The notes beneath the pieces are model-generated. The model did no database searches and was not told where the DNA came from. It saw only the letters and a list, made by a program, of their open reading frames with translations. The translations under genes were made by a program, and so were the position numbers. A stretch of DNA of 64,000 bases from assembly GCA_951802425.1 (NCBI GenBank), contig OX637798.1:434001-498000 (forward strand), in the 5' to 3' direction. This document shows positions 10,001 through 20,404 of the stretch, piece after piece (the first letter of the stretch is position 1; every line of letters begins with the position of its first letter). The DNA is from Clavaria fumosa (Eukaryota; Basidiomycota; Agaricomycetes; Agaricales; Clavariaceae).

Positions 10001-11250
10001 CACGAAGGGATTGGCCTATCGATGTTTTTGACTTCAACAGTGCATTTTTGAATGGGAGACTGGAGGAGGGTGAGGAATTGTACATGGACCAGCCTCCAGG
10101 GTATGAGAAGGGCGAAGGAATGGTTGCCAAGCTTCACAGGACCATCTATGGGCTGAAACAAGCTGGTTGGAAGTGGTATGAAACATTGGTTGCCACATTA
10201 GTTGGTTTGGGGTTTCAACGCGCTGAGTCTGACTTTGGAGTCTTCTACATTCACCATGCTCATCACTCAGTTGTTCTGGCGATCCATGTTGATGACTGCA
10301 CCATTACTGGCACGTCTGCCATGATCTTGGATGACTACAAGCAGCGCATTGGTGAACAGTTTGGAATCACTGACCTAGGGCCCATACACTGGTTACTAGG
10401 GATCCAGGTCACCAGAAATCGATTGGAACACACCATTTCCCTTTCCCAGCGAAAGTATATCGACTCTATACTCTCCCGTTTCAATCTTGCCGAGGCCCAA
10501 CCGCTATTTCTTCCGTTTGACCCCCATGTTTCATTGTCAAGGTCTCACTGTCCCACAACCCCTGATGACATTTCTTACATGAAGAAAGTGCCATATCGCG
10601 AGGCCATTGGTTCCCTCATGTATCTGGCAGTTGGGACTCGACCTGACATTGCTTTTGCTGTGTCTACACTCTCCCAATACTTGGAGAACCCTGGCAAACC
10701 TCACTGGGAAGCAGCTAAACGTGTCTTTCGCTACCTTCTGGGCACAAGAGACCTATCTCTGGTGTATGGGGGAGTTGAGAAAGAGATGGAAGGTTTTACC
10801 GATGCTGATGGTGCCTCTCAGGAGCATAGGCATGCGATTTCTGGGTATGCATTCATCATGGATGGAGGAGCAATTTCTTGGAGTTCTCGCAAGCAAGAGC
10901 TTGTTACCCTGTCCACAGCTGAAGCAGAGTATGTGGCAGCGACCCATGCGGCGAAGGAGGCGATCTGGTTGAAGAGATTCATTAGTGAGGTCTTCCTACC
11001 CCTTCCCAAACCGATGATTCTCCACTGTGACAACCAGGCAGCTATCTCACTTGCTGCCAATGCCAACTACCATGCCAGGACGAAGCACATCGACATTCGC
11101 TACCATTTCATTCGTTCCATGCTCGAAAATGGTTCCATCCACCTTGTCTATTGTCCTTCTAATGATATGACTGCCGATATCCTCACCAAGGCTTTACCCA
11201 TTGCAAAGATCAAGTGCCATGTATCTTCGCTTGGACTGCATGCCACTTGA
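7078..11250 (+). CDS. Copia Gag-Pol polyprotein with deleted protease active site
   Basis: A 1,390-residue single ORF starting at ATG 7,078, 68 bp after the LTR. The order is UBN2-type Gag (about 1-230); CCHC knuckle CFNCNMKGHIKRFC (242-255); protease region (about 370-430); integrase HHCC (HRKLAH near 477, CASC near 513); and the DDE core (D in EIHSDLWGP about 543, D in DRGGEY about 606, E in EHNGIAE). Reverse transcriptase (FAPVAKLSSFR, catalytic HVDDC about 1,072) and RNase H (DADGAS about 1,242, STAEAEY) follow. At 371-380 the protein reads YDSAADKRTF. In related basidiomycete elements, as I recall them, about 20-25 residues including the catalytic DSG lie between YDS and AADKRTF, so an in-frame deletion probably removed the protease active site. 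Everything else is open. Confidence 0.93.
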   Translation: MTKPTDDFLKVPKLSADGSNWVTYRDRLRWALDARGILNHLEGTPAQPAQPDEPSDPQTLEAYEGRLEKWRMAQATVKQCIASTVPDSIFNRIKGKTQAKDIWEGITAIFQTRSRMVAVDLRRKLQDERCGESGDVRAHFDKLSDMFERLSSMGMTLTDDEYATILLGSLPGSYDPIITSMTTTMALEKREISPETIMHIAIDEYDRRLVKNRSKPKKDDRDVAFTTSFSKGGRTGQSERRCFNCNMKGHIKRFCYAKGGGREGQGPTRRPGKDQANVASTEAPYDDDEGVWIAVDKDMVNSNMGRIAQDYLDEDDLWFMHTDFDDVSPSLGNTSFLSGNDLQVAQTEEPVLDDAMAAGIGSEGGMDVELYDSAADKRTFQAVGKGDMEVTVPNGKSSTTFLLKDVLYAPDMGVTIISISKLTASGYGIWFHGNSCRIFDQNQRRLGEIFVSSNGLYRVDHGEVAAKVELTSLADLHRKLAHIAPETIKKMVKEGMVTGIELDDSGELTSCASCEYAKMTRKPIQKVRYDPQAKRFGEEIHSDLWGPSPVQTLNGRSYYCSFIDDCTRWLHLKLQRTKDETFVSYKEFEAWAKTQHGVGIKRLRSDRGGEYLSIEFSNHLKIHGTERRLTTHDTPEHNGIAEHVNRRLLEKGRALLHQSQLPKYLWGEAITHAVWLKNRSYTRVLGRTPFEALYGKKPDLGNLPEWGCQVWVHDRDGTKLEGRANLGNWVGFDAESTHAHRIYWPGQRKVSVERDVKFGAIEITIPGPLIEGERQDDTTVIDQPASTPIDTPIHIPTEPRPKRTIKPSEYVQRLQSGEGTTKGHYRSGKQVGTSIPHGVQTPEMMGAFGECVQTVEMEGTDFAMISGVIEGPDPLTLHQAKRRDDWPRWEEAILKELKALEAAKTWTLVKRPPDKNIISSKWVFVIKYGPTGEVIKYKARLVARGFTQIHGVDYTETFAPVAKLSSFRMLLAMAARRDWPIDVFDFNSAFLNGRLEEGEELYMDQPPGYEKGEGMVAKLHRTIYGLKQAGWKWYETLVATLVGLGFQRAESDFGVFYIHHAHHSVVLAIHVDDCTITGTSAMILDDYKQRIGEQFGITDLGPIHWLLGIQVTRNRLEHTISLSQRKYIDSILSRFNLAEAQPLFLPFDPHVSLSRSHCPTTPDDISYMKKVPYREAIGSLMYLAVGTRPDIAFAVSTLSQYLENPGKPHWEAAKRVFRYLLGTRDLSLVYGGVEKEMEGFTDADGASQEHRHAISGYAFIMDGGAISWSSRKQELVTLSTAEAEYVAATHAAKEAIWLKRFISEVFLPLPKPMILHCDNQAAISLAANANYHARTKHIDIRYHFIRSMLENGSIHLVYCPSNDMTADILTKALPIAKIKCHVSSLGLHAT

Positions 11251-11257
11251 GGGGGAG

Positions 11258-11630
11258 TGTTGGATTTCTATTCTATTACTTAGTTTCCTTACCTATCTTC
11301 GTCGTTTTGGCTCATAGTATGCAGTGTAGATCATCTGACATACTTTACATGTTTGGTTGCAGTGCAACCAAAGGTCTCTGACTGTATCTATGTATCAGTA
11401 GTGTAGGAGATCTGGTTGTAGAGCAACTAGACCCTTCTTACTGTAGTTATGATTCGCTTTTGTTACACCATAAGCACTGCTAGTAGTTACATGACTGTAC
11501 TTAACCCATGGGGCAAAATCTGGGTGCAGCATCGGTTCTAGTGCTCACTCATTGCCCCAAGGTACTTACCTATCACCTATAACAATCGGTTCTAGTGCTC
11601 ACTCATTGCCCCAAGTTATCATAATCATCA
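11258..11630 (+). repeat. Copia 3' LTR
   Basis: 373 bp, essentially identical to the 5' LTR. It follows the probable polypurine tract gagggggag and is followed by the second CAAAT at 11,631-11,635. Confidence 0.95.
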
Positions 11631-13239
11631 CAAATTCAGAAGTGAAGCATTTCCATGTCACAGCTGCTCCTTCAAAAAATGCAACCAACACTTCTCTCAG
11701 ATGAGGCAGAGAAGGTGCAATTGTTTGCACTGCTGCAACTGCTGCTGGTGTCTGCCACATCTGTCCATCCATTGCACCAGTTTCCCATGTGATAGAGTCC
11801 CCAACAAGAAAGCTTGGGTCTCCTATGACCCTTTGTATGTGTCTGTAAACCTTTTGGTGTAATGGGCCCAAGTCCAACATGTTGACCTTCACAGCCCCAG
11901 ACATGTGAACACTTCTCATGTATGGATGTGACACAGCTTGTGCATACAATGCCAGAACTGCAAGCTCAGTCAGTGTTGCAGTGCAATGGAGTGCTTTCCA
12001 CAGATTCTCTTCCATATGACTGAATCTCAAGGCCTGCTTTTTCTCCTTGACATACTCCAGGAACTTGACAAATTGAGGCTTGTGCTGTATGAGGACAGCT
12101 GCAGCTTCACAATGGGACTGAAAGCGATTGTTGGAAGTGCCAGGAAATGTAAATGCTTGCTTCACATTAGACATCCACCACCACCGGAATGAATCATGAT
12201 GCCCCTTTTTGTCATTTTTATTATTGAAAATTTCTCCTGCAATCTGTGCTGCTTTCACCCCACCACGAGTTGTCATCTGAAATGCTCGTTCCTGTGCAGG
12301 TGTTGCCACACCATCAGCTGGAGATTTGTCTTTCAAGATTGCTGCATTGTCTCTGTTTGCCAACAATACAGGAGGTTCAACACCATTCTTCTCCCACCAA
12401 GCCATCATAGCTGCATTCCCTCCACGGACTGTGTTGAGATCTTTGTGGCAGCCACACCCAGCCCAGATAAACAGCTTCAGGATTCTTTTCTCATCATCTG
12501 ACAATTGGTCATAGTGGTCTTTCCCCAAGTCTTTGGTCAATTGCTCCATAGAGACAGCATGCCTTTCAGCCTTCTCTTCCTCAGAAAGAGTATCCCACTT
12601 CTTTTTGCCTCCAGCAAGATTTATCATTCTTTTCTGTGCTTCAAAGAAGTGGGGCAGAAGTTCCTGATTTGATCTTTCTGCAATCTGGTCCTCTCCAAGA
12701 CACTGGTATGTGGCCAACATTTTCTCCTTCTCTAGAAGTTTCACATCCTTCTTTTCCTTAGCACAATGATCAGTGTGCATCCCATTCAACTTGATGAAAA
12801 TATCTACTGCCCGGAGCAAGTGCCCTTCACATTTTCCAAGAGGGCTTTGGTTGTACATATCTGCAATATTTCCCAGCAGATTTTTCCAAGCCTTAACAGA
12901 CTCTGCACTACTTCCATCCAAAGCAGGATAGACACCCATCAGACGAGTGGTATGCTCTGTCCCTTTGCTCTGGCAACCTGATTCATATGATTCTGCTTTG
13001 AGGTTGACATGCTGTGAAGTGTAGTTGATGGCCCTATGAGTTGTGCCATCTGCACTGAATGTCATCCCCTCAGCATTCAGCATCTCATATCCCAACTGAA
13101 TCTGTGCAGCATAGTAGCCCTCTACCACAGCTCGAGACACTGTGCGTCTACTGACATGTCCAACCACAGATATTCCAGCAGTTTTGAATATTGCTTGGAT
13201 GACATCTCCAACATACTCCTGGAAACTCGCTAATACCAT
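11631..13239 (-). pseudogene. Transposase-like gene of unclassified family, N-terminal and central part
   Basis: An open frame of about 535 codons ends at the Copia junction (...CFTSEF) and continues at 6,631. I recognise it as a family common in Agaricomycete genomes but cannot name it. Features are an acidic motif ADGTTHR near residue 63, a HTDHCAKEKKD segment near 155, an AGCGCHKDLN cysteine/histidine motif near 262, a basic/Trp region (HHDSFRWWW), and an acidic LPPTND/NEGALGSF region past the break. A conserved Asp, then a C/H cluster, then late acidic residues would suit an RNase H-fold transposase, but this is inference. The listed start is the ATG in tgaatggtattag; earlier exons may be missing. 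Without Copia and the LINE the frame has no stop, so decay began with those insertions. Confidence 0.6.
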
Positions 13240-13408
13240 TCAACTGTTGAGCACAGTCGAGGATCATCAGGAAAAAGAACCCCCAGCAGTAGCTATCAGC
13301 ATAGACTATGTAGACTACACAGACTGTATAGACTGCTGTAGCATATGTAGTGAGAAAAATAGTAATACATAGAAGGTATGGATTACTATATAGCATGCAA
13401 TAGACTGG
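13240..13408. other. Upstream flank of the transposase-like gene
   Basis: No ORF. It starts with the 'caactgttgagcacagtcga' block also found at 178-197. It then has 'catcaggaaaaa', which also follows repeat copy B at about 22,919, and short 'gactatgtagacta' repeats leading into the minisatellite. Confidence 0.5.
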
Positions 13409-13780
13409 GTAGCATATTATGAGTGCATTGTAGTCACGGTAGTAGAGCCTATGTACTATGTTGAGCCTAGTAGCATATTATGAGTGCATTGTAGTCATGG
13501 TAGTAGAGCCTATGTACTATGTTGAACCTAGTAGCATATTATGAGTGCATTGTAGTCACGGTAGTAGAGCCTATGTACTATGTTGAGCCTAATAGCATAT
13601 TATGAGTGCATTGTAGTTACAGTAGTAGAGCCTATGTACTATGTTGAGCCTAGTAGCATATTATGAGTGCATTGTAGTCACAGTAGTAGAGCCTATGTAC
13701 TATGTTGAGCCTAGTAGCATATTATGAGTGCATAGTAGTAATAGTAGTAGAGCCTATGTACTATGTTGAGCCTAGTAGCA
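13409..13780. repeat. 61-bp minisatellite, six units
   Basis: Six consecutive 61-bp units (13,409-13,774), each reading gtagcatattatgagtgcat...actatgttgagccta, plus a six-base start of a seventh. Units differ at a few sites, mostly c/t and g/a changes inside tagtcacggtag. There are no unique spacers, so it is not a CRISPR array. Confidence 0.95.
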
Positions 13781-14013
13781 ACTAGTGATAGTGCTGTTGG
13801 GTAGGATAGTAAGCCTTTGTACTACATTGAATTGACAGCACAGATGTTGTCATGATTATGATATAATCAGGAGCTGAGTGGAGGTGAGGTGAATTCCAGT
13901 GCAAGGTTGAAGCAATAAACTCATGAGTGTTTCAGCATGCTATAGATTAGGATTAAAATGAACAATTCATGATATTGTGCAGTATATGACAAGTACATAG
14001 AGTAGTCTCTTTT

Positions 14014-14246
14014 TGTTAGGATTGCTTACATAAGCCATCCCAAAGAGGAGTTGTGGAGAAACTGGGGAGGGTTGTTGGAAGGTCACATGACCTGTGGCTG
14101 GGGTCAGATTACATAATTGTAAGATCACATGACCTGGAGCCTGGGCATGTCATGTGATCCAAGGGTCTGAGCATGGGAACACAGTATCTTTTCCTCTTTT
14201 GTACTCTTTCCCCCTACATTTAAGTTGTGTGAGACCCAGTCTGATA
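14014..14246 (+). repeat. Solo LTR of the E1/E2 Gypsy family
   Basis: It begins TGTTAGGATTGCTTACATAAGCC and ends GAGACCCAGTCTGATA, like the E1/E2 LTRs, with a 5-bp target duplication CTTTT on both sides (14,009-14,013 and 14,247-14,251). It lacks about 58 internal bp present in the 291-bp LTR. Most CpGs are TpG or CpA here, for example gcatgtcatgtgatccaag against gcgcatcacgtgatccgag, so it is old. It defines the LTR termini as TG...TA. Confidence 0.9.
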
Positions 14247-14556
14247 CTTTTGGACTAAAATTGTTACAAAGATTTGTACTCCATAAATGAATGCATATCA
14301 GTATACTTGTTGAGATAAAATTGAGCTGCTGAATCAAGAGCATTATTTCTGGTCCATGAGATAGGTACATCTGCTGATCCAAAGTGAGGAATCAACAGAC
14401 AACTGTGCCAAATCCTATCAATGCTGACTACTTCAGCATTTGCAGAATTTTGTCAAGTAGACAAAATAATCTGATACATGCCAGTTGCTAGATTAAAGCT
14501 TGTAAGTGGTCTGTACCAGTGAACATATGCTAAAGGATGTGGTACTATGCCCAGGC
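14247..14556. other. AT-rich spacer
   Basis: No gene, no clear repeat and no structural RNA seen. Confidence 0.5.
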
Positions 14557-14783
14557 CATCAGCAAAACAGCTTGGCTAAATGTAAGTATGGACTGGTATG
14601 GACTGGTGTGTAACACCCCAAGTTGTCTTGGGGTGTTACATACCAGTCCATACCTCTCTACTGTACCATTTCATTCAATTGACCAGGTGGTGTGATGCAT
14701 TCCTCTGGTCAAATTTTGAATTGACTGAAAGTAGAAGTCAAGTGTCACATGAGGGATAATTGACTGCCCCTCCACCAGTATAT
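14557..14783 (+). mobile_element. Left half of a DNA transposon split by E1 and the inversion
   Basis: It starts with the MITE-family terminus catcagcaaaacagcttggc and carries the gtgtaacacccca hairpin (about 14,607-14,640). It then has 'tactgtaccatttcattcaattgacc'. The inverted partner of the last block, 'ggtcaattgaatggaatggtacagta', is the reverse complement of 32,628-32,653. E1 begins at 14,784 after TATAT. The other end of this element lies at 32,592-32,770, now in direct orientation. Confidence 0.75.
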
Positions 14784-15074
14784 TGTTAGGATCGCTTATG
14801 TAAGCCATCCCAAAGTGCAGTTGTGGAGAAACTGGGGAGGGTTGTTGGAAGGTCACATGACCTGTGGCTGGGTCGGATTATGTAATCATGTAAGATCACA
14901 TGACCTGGGGCCTGGGCGCATCACGTGATCCGAGGGTCCGAGCGTGGGAACGCCGGCAAGTGCCGAAGCGTTCGCTATAAGTACTTTCGCTTTTCCTTTT
15001 TTGTACTCTTTTCCCCTTATCTTAGTATTGTCGTCATGACCTTACACTTAAGTTGTGTGAGACCCAGTCTGATA
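14784..15074 (+). repeat. E1 5' LTR
   Basis: 291 bp. It carries gggtcgg and cctggggcc variants shared with the 5' LTR of E2 but not with its own 3' LTR. Confidence 0.93.
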
Positions 15075-15653
15075 TAATACTAAGATCTGCCTGTCTGCCC
15101 TAGCCCTGTGTCCTAACCCGGCTAGCCTGGACCCTTAATTTCAAACTGTGACACGTTGTCACAGCTCAGCCCCTATCATCCTCTTCTCCTTTACCCTGCC
15201 CGCAGTGTGTAACAGAACCGTGCGAAATTTTTACTGTGTGTAGATACACATGACCAGACCAGGAGGAAGTCAACTGTGACCCTCCCCAAGTGATACCAAG
15301 TGCCCAAGGCCCAGAACTTTGTTTTACAGCTACGTACCAGTGAATTGTGTAGTGTACAGGGCAAGGAAAGGCCCCTACATAGTCTTTCTGTAGTTTCCTG
15401 GTCCAGTGGACAGGGCCCTTGCTCTGTGACCATTGTCAGAAGGGCACATGGGCAACTCATTAGGAGTTGTGGAGCGACCACCTGGGACACCATTTGGGCC
15501 CCACGTTAACAAAAGTTTCATAGAATAAGAGTTCTATAGGTACATACTGTAAGTACACAGAAGAGCAGCCTAAGAGGACAGGACTGTTAAGAGATCGAAG
15601 AAATCCTGAGTGCCCAAGGCCTGGAACTTTATTTACAGCATCCAGGGCCTGTG

Positions 15654-16496
15654 ATGGCAGACCATGTCACCCCGCCTGTAGCCCAACCTATGAGGCTTGA
15701 CCTATCTGTTGCCCCCTTTGATGGGCAGAAAAGGAACTTCCATATGTTCCTCCAATCCCTTCACCTCCTGTTTATGGTGAACCCGACTGTCTATGCTGTG
15801 GACCTGGTGAAGGTCCTTTTTGCTCTGAGCAAAATTACTGGAGAAGGATTCGCTGCAGAGTGGGCGAATATGAAAGTGGAAGAGATCCTGGGTAGTGGCG
15901 AGGCCGGAACCTGGGCAGAGTTTGTGGAGGAGATGAAGCGCGCATTCGATGACCCAAATGACTGTGCGACTGCCCTTGCCGATATTGCAGGGCTGAAACA
16001 GGGTGCCATGACAGCACCAGAGTTCTTTGCGAAATTCGAGACGCTGTCCTGACGGGCGAAGTTGAGTGCAGAGAAGGACTCAGGAATCCTAGTCCATTGG
16101 CTGGAGTTGAACCTGAGTAGGAGGTTGGTGGAGAGAATCTATGGTGTCTCCCCGATGCCAGAGACATATGGAGAATGGAAGGTGCTGGCTGAGAGGCTTG
16201 ATGCCCAGCAAAGGTGACTGGATGGGATACTCACGGAACGGACACCGCAACCCACTGTGACCCCCGCGCGACCCACCGCGACCCTACCGCGACCTGCCGT
16301 GACCGTTTCGCGACCTCTTGTGACCCCTCTGCTGTGTACTCCAGATGTGGCCATGGCCTGAGGATGGGCCCCTGCTGATGAGAGATGTTGTTTCTGATGC
16401 CACCAGACTGGCCATGCTGTCCGTTTCTGCCCCCTGCCTGATACGCGTCTGCAGGTCCCAAGGGCCCAAACCCAGGCAGCACCATGTGCCCCCCAA
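15654..16496 (+). pseudogene. E1 Gag, broken by TGA codons
   Basis: Reading from ATG 15,654 gives MADHVTPPV, then a retrotransposon Gag domain (VAPFDGQKRNFHMFLQSL, FDDPNDCATALADI). A TGA lies at 16,050-16,052, followed in frame by RAKLSAEKDSGILVHWLEL. Further TGAs lie near 16,215, 16,360 and inside the zinc knuckle near 16,397; the knuckle otherwise reads CF-CHQTGHAVRFC. The last two and the first are also in E2. The protein would coat element RNA; it cannot be made whole without readthrough. Confidence 0.85.
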
Positions 16497-19400
16497 ATGG
16501 CGGAGGGATATGAGAAAGAGATTGCACGGCTCCGAGCTTGCATAGAGCTGTGTGTGAGAGAGAGGAGGACTCCCACTGGGGAGAAGAAGTGTGCCAGCCC
16601 CCTTTCCGTCCCTGTGCCTGCTGCAAGTATACCCCGATATACTATCTTGCAGCGGAGACATACCCGAATTGGGGCTGAGGTGAAGGAGGAAGTGAGACTG
16701 GCAGAGCGCCTAACCAGAGTGTGGCCAGAAGTGCGGAAACATGTGCCACGAGAGCTAGCCATCCAGGTGCACTTGGAGGCTTTCAGCACTGGCAAAGGGA
16801 CCACAATGAAGGCCCTTGTTGACTCAGGGTGCACCAACTGCTTCATGGATTTGGAGTGGGCGAAAGGAGTGGGACTGGAGCCATCTCTCCTGCTGAACCC
16901 AATCACCATGTATAATGTGGATGGGACACAGAACAGGGATGGAAAGGTCCGATATGGGATAGAGGTGCTGGTGAGAGTTGGTGACCACCAGGAGCGGATC
17001 CACTTTCTGCTGGGAAAGACCCAGTCCCACAAGGTCATCCTTGGGCATGACTGGCTCAAGCGGCATAACCCGGATATCGACTGGCAGAAGGCAGAGCTGA
17101 GCCTTACCCACTGCCCCCCACAGTGTTCCTCATCCCCTCGAGCCTCTGCACCCCTGAAAACGAGTACCCTCGCATCCACGAGTATTCTGGACACCCGTTT
17201 TTCCAACTCTGGCCCTACCCCCGATTGGCCCAGCTGCTACCCTTTGGTGTTTAGTGAAGCGAAGTGGGATGAACTTCCCCGCTCCCGACCAGACTTCGAT
17301 ATTAAGATCGAGTTCAAAAAGGACCCTGAGCACCTCTCCTCCAAGCTGTATTCTTTGACACGGCAGGAGATGGTGGAGATGAACCGTTGGGTGGATGAGC
17401 AGCTTGCTTCTGGACAAATCCGGCCCTCGAAATTCCCGTATGCCAGCCCCTTCTTCTTCAAACATGAGAAGGACAAACTGTGGCCAATCATCGACTACTT
17501 GAGGCTGAATGCACACCTGATCAAGGACAAGTACCCCCTCCCCCGCATCCCAGACACAGTGGATGTGCTTAAAGGAGTGTTGATCTACTCTAAGATTGAT
17601 GCAAAAGGAGGTTTCCCATCTATGCAGGTCTGGCCTGAGCACCAGCACCGCTGCGCCTTCCTGACACCCCGTGGACTCTTCGAACCAGCTGTCATGTGGT
17701 TTGGACTGCAGAATGCCCCTGCTACCTTCCAACGCTTCATGAATCATGTGTTGAGGGAGGAGATTGCAGGAGGACATGTGAGGGCCTATGTGGATGATGT
17801 CATTGTGTTTGCAGAGGACTTGGCTACACACCAGTACTGGATGGATCGGGTCTTGAGGAAGTTTGGAGAGAATGGGTTGTGTCTCAAACTCAGTAAATGC
17901 GAGTTTGAGAAGAGTGAGATCATCTTCCTGGGGATGAAGATCTCCCACAACAGACTAGAGCATGATCCGGCCAAGGGTGCGGCAGTCTGAGATTGGCCAC
18001 GTCCTAAGAATGTGAAGGATGTCCAGAGGTTCAATGGGATGCTGAACTACCTCCGCCGGCACATCCCGAATCTTTCTGCCTGGGCAAAGCCACTCTTCTG
18101 GCTGACTGGGAATGTTCCATGGAAATGGGAGGAGGAGGAGGAAGCAGCCTTCTGAGATCTCCACCAGGCACTCGTATCGGCCCCGGTCTTGGCTCTGCCT
18201 CAGGACAAAGGGAGATGGAAGGTAGAGACAGATGCAAGCAACCTGGCAACTGGTGGAGTGCTCTCGCAGCAGCAGACAGATGGAACCTGGAGAGTTGTTG
18301 ACTATATCTCCAAGGCCCTCACTGCAGCTGAGAAGAACTACGATGTGTACAACAAGGAGTTCTTGGCTGTGATTCGGGCACTTCGTGAGTGGCGAGCATA
18401 CCTCATTGGAGCAGAGGAGACGATCGAGATCTGGACGGACCATGCAAACCTCCAGTACTTCTGGAAGCCCCAGAAGTTGAAGCTGAGGCAGGTTCGTTGG
18501 GTTGGAGAGCTCCAGTGCTTTGACTTTGAGATAAAGTATAGCACTGGCAAGTTGAATACAAAGGCAGATGCACTCTCCCAGAGACTGGACTATGGAGAGA
18601 TGGTGGAGGAGGATGCACCGGTGCAGGTTTTCCTGGAAACGGAAGTCCGTGTGTCATTCACATCGGAAATGGAGACACTACTCCAGAAAAATAGCACGGT
18701 ACACATACAGAAGCTGGAGGAGCTTGATGATGAGTGGACACGAGATTGTGCTGGACTCTGGCGAAAGGGGATAGTCACTTGGGTCCCCCTAGGAGCTCGT
18801 GAGGCCGTTCTCAAGTTTGAGCATGACCTCCCTGCTGCTGGACACCCTGGGCCCTGGAAGTTGAGAGCAGCACTAGTGAAGGGTTATTGGTGGCCAGACA
18901 TGGTAAAAGATGCGGATCAGTATGCCCAGGGGTGTGAGACATGCCAGCGGACGAAGCCCGACCGTACCAAGTGTGCTGCCCCACTGCACCCCCATCTGGT
19001 GCCCGATGGTCCCTGGTCGGTGATCTCATGGGACATAGTCGGTCCCCTCCCCCTCTCCCGTGGACATAATGCCATCCTTGTTATTGTCGACAAATTCACG
19101 AAACGGACACTGCTCGAAGCGATCGGGCTCGACCTCACAGGACTTGGAGCAGCGTGTCTCCTCCAGGATCGAGTGTTTCGTGACCATGGAGTCCCTCACA
19201 AGGTTGTGAGTGACCGGGGGTCCCAGTTCGTGTCCCGCTTCATGAAGGAGTTCTACTCCATGATCCGGGTAAAGGCAAATCCAAGTACTGCCTTTCATCC
19301 GCAGACTGATGGACAGACGGAATGGGCGAACCAGGAGATGGAGATCTATCTCCGGGCTTACGTGGACCATCTCCAGGATGACTGGGCTGAATGGTTGTCC

Positions 19401-20102
19401 ACTGCGGAGTTTGCTCTTAATAATCGTGAGCACTCAGCAACAGGACAGACACCTTTCTTCCTCGATTATGGATGACACCCATGGAATGGGGGGCTCCAGC
19501 CACCTTCTGAGGTGAACCCGGCGGCGGACGAGTGGATGGCTAAGCTCACGGAGTCCCGAAGAGCAGCCAAGGAGGCAATGGAGAAAGCAGTGGCAGCGAT
19601 GAAGAAGAGCTACGATAAGGGGAAACGCCCAAGTCGGGAGTACTCTGAGGGAGATCTGGTCTGGCTGGATACTAGAAACTTGAAGATGGACCGGCCCTGT
19701 AAAAAGCTTGACAACAAGAGAGCAGGCCCCTTTGCAGTTGAGGAGAAGGTGGGACCTGCTGGGTATCGCCTCAAGCTCCCTTGGGCCTGGCGCATCCATC
19801 GGGTCTTCAATGAGTTGCTGTTGACACCATACCACCCCCCTTCCTTCCCTTCTCAGAACCTGCCTCCCCCTCCGCCCCCTACAATTGATGATGACCACCT
19901 GGAGTATGATGTGGAGGCGATCCTTGATGTTAAGAAGGTGGGGCGTGGAGTGAGATACCTGGTGAAGTGGTTGGGATACCCTGTAGAGGAGAACACTTGG
20001 GAGCCACGATGGAACCTCACCAATGTGGCACTGCTTCTCCGGGACTTCTTCCTTGCTCACCCCGACAAGGCCAAGCTAGCTGGTCGGGACGCCCAGCCTT
20101 AA
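16497..20102 (+). pseudogene. E1 Pol: protease, RT, RNase H, integrase, chromodomain; TGA-interrupted
   Basis: Domains in order: retropepsin LVDSGCTNCFMDLEWA (about 16,810); reverse transcriptase with YVDDVIVF (about 17,790); RNase H with VETDASNLATGG (about 18,220); integrase with a zinc finger ending CETCQRTK (about 18,937), WDIVGPLP and DRGSQF; and a chromodomain (YDVEAILDVKK...RYLVKWLGYPVEENTWEP, about 19,905-20,010). TGAs interrupt at 17,988-17,990, about 18,154 (TTC TGA GAT) and 19,473-19,475. E2 has TGA at the first and third sites but CAA at the second, as expected from a CGA decaying either way. The chromodomain suggests targeting to histone-marked heterochromatin, as known for chromoviruses. 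Confidence 0.92.
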
Positions 20103-20113
20103 GAGGGGGGTGA

Positions 20114-20404
20114 TGTTAGGATTGCTTATGTAAGCCATCCCAAGGTGCAGTTGTGGAGAAACTGGGGAGGGTTATTGGAAGGTCACATGACCTGTGGCTG
20201 GGTTGGATTATGTAATCATGTAAGATCACATGACCTGGTGCCTGGGCGCATCACGTGATCCGAGGGTCCGAGCGTGGGAACGCCGGCAAGTGCCGAAGCG
20301 TTTGCTATAAGTACTTTCGCTTTTCCTTTTTTGTACTCTTTCCCCCTTATCTTAGTATTGTCGTCATGACCTTACGCTTAATTTGTGTGAGACCCAGTCT
20401 GATA
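20114..20404 (+). repeat. E1 3' LTR
   Basis: 291 bp, differing from the 5' LTR at about nine sites. It is preceded by the polypurine tract aagagggggg (20,101-20,110) and followed by ATCAT. Confidence 0.93.

Larger units (their letters stand above)
6637..11630 (+). mobile_element. Ty1/Copia LTR retrotransposon, full length, very young
   Basis: The element runs LTR, pol-type single ORF, LTR, with a 5-bp target duplication. The LTRs are 373 bp each and differ by eye at only one base (position 7,007 a against 11,628 t), so insertion was recent. After the 5' LTR, gattatgagacccgg (7,010-7,024) looks complementary to an initiator-tRNA anticodon arm, as in half-tRNA priming of Copia elements; this is inferred. 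The purine run gagggggag (11,249-11,257) abuts the 3' LTR and is the probable polypurine tract. It sits inside the transposase-like gene. Confidence 0.95.
14784..20404 (+). mobile_element. Gypsy/chromovirus LTR retrotransposon E1, defective
   Basis: 5.6 kb with 291-bp LTRs (TGTTAGG...CTGATA). Internal order is a leader (15,075-15,653), Gag, then Pol (protease, RT, RNase H, integrase, chromodomain). Several in-frame TGA codons break it. The five bases before it are TATAT and after it ATCAT, so it lacks a matching target duplication. The missing partners flank E2. The leader contains two similar blocks (tgcccaaggcc...gaactttattttacag) at about 15,301 and 15,611. Confidence 0.95.

Noticed and set aside
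11631..13239. KDZ (Kyakuja-Dileera-Zisupton) transposase
   Set aside because: First guess from size and context. The typical KDZ motifs are not present, so the family is left unassigned.
13409..13780. Regular repeats resembling a CRISPR array
   Set aside because: Units are contiguous 61-bp copies without unique spacers, in a fungal genome.
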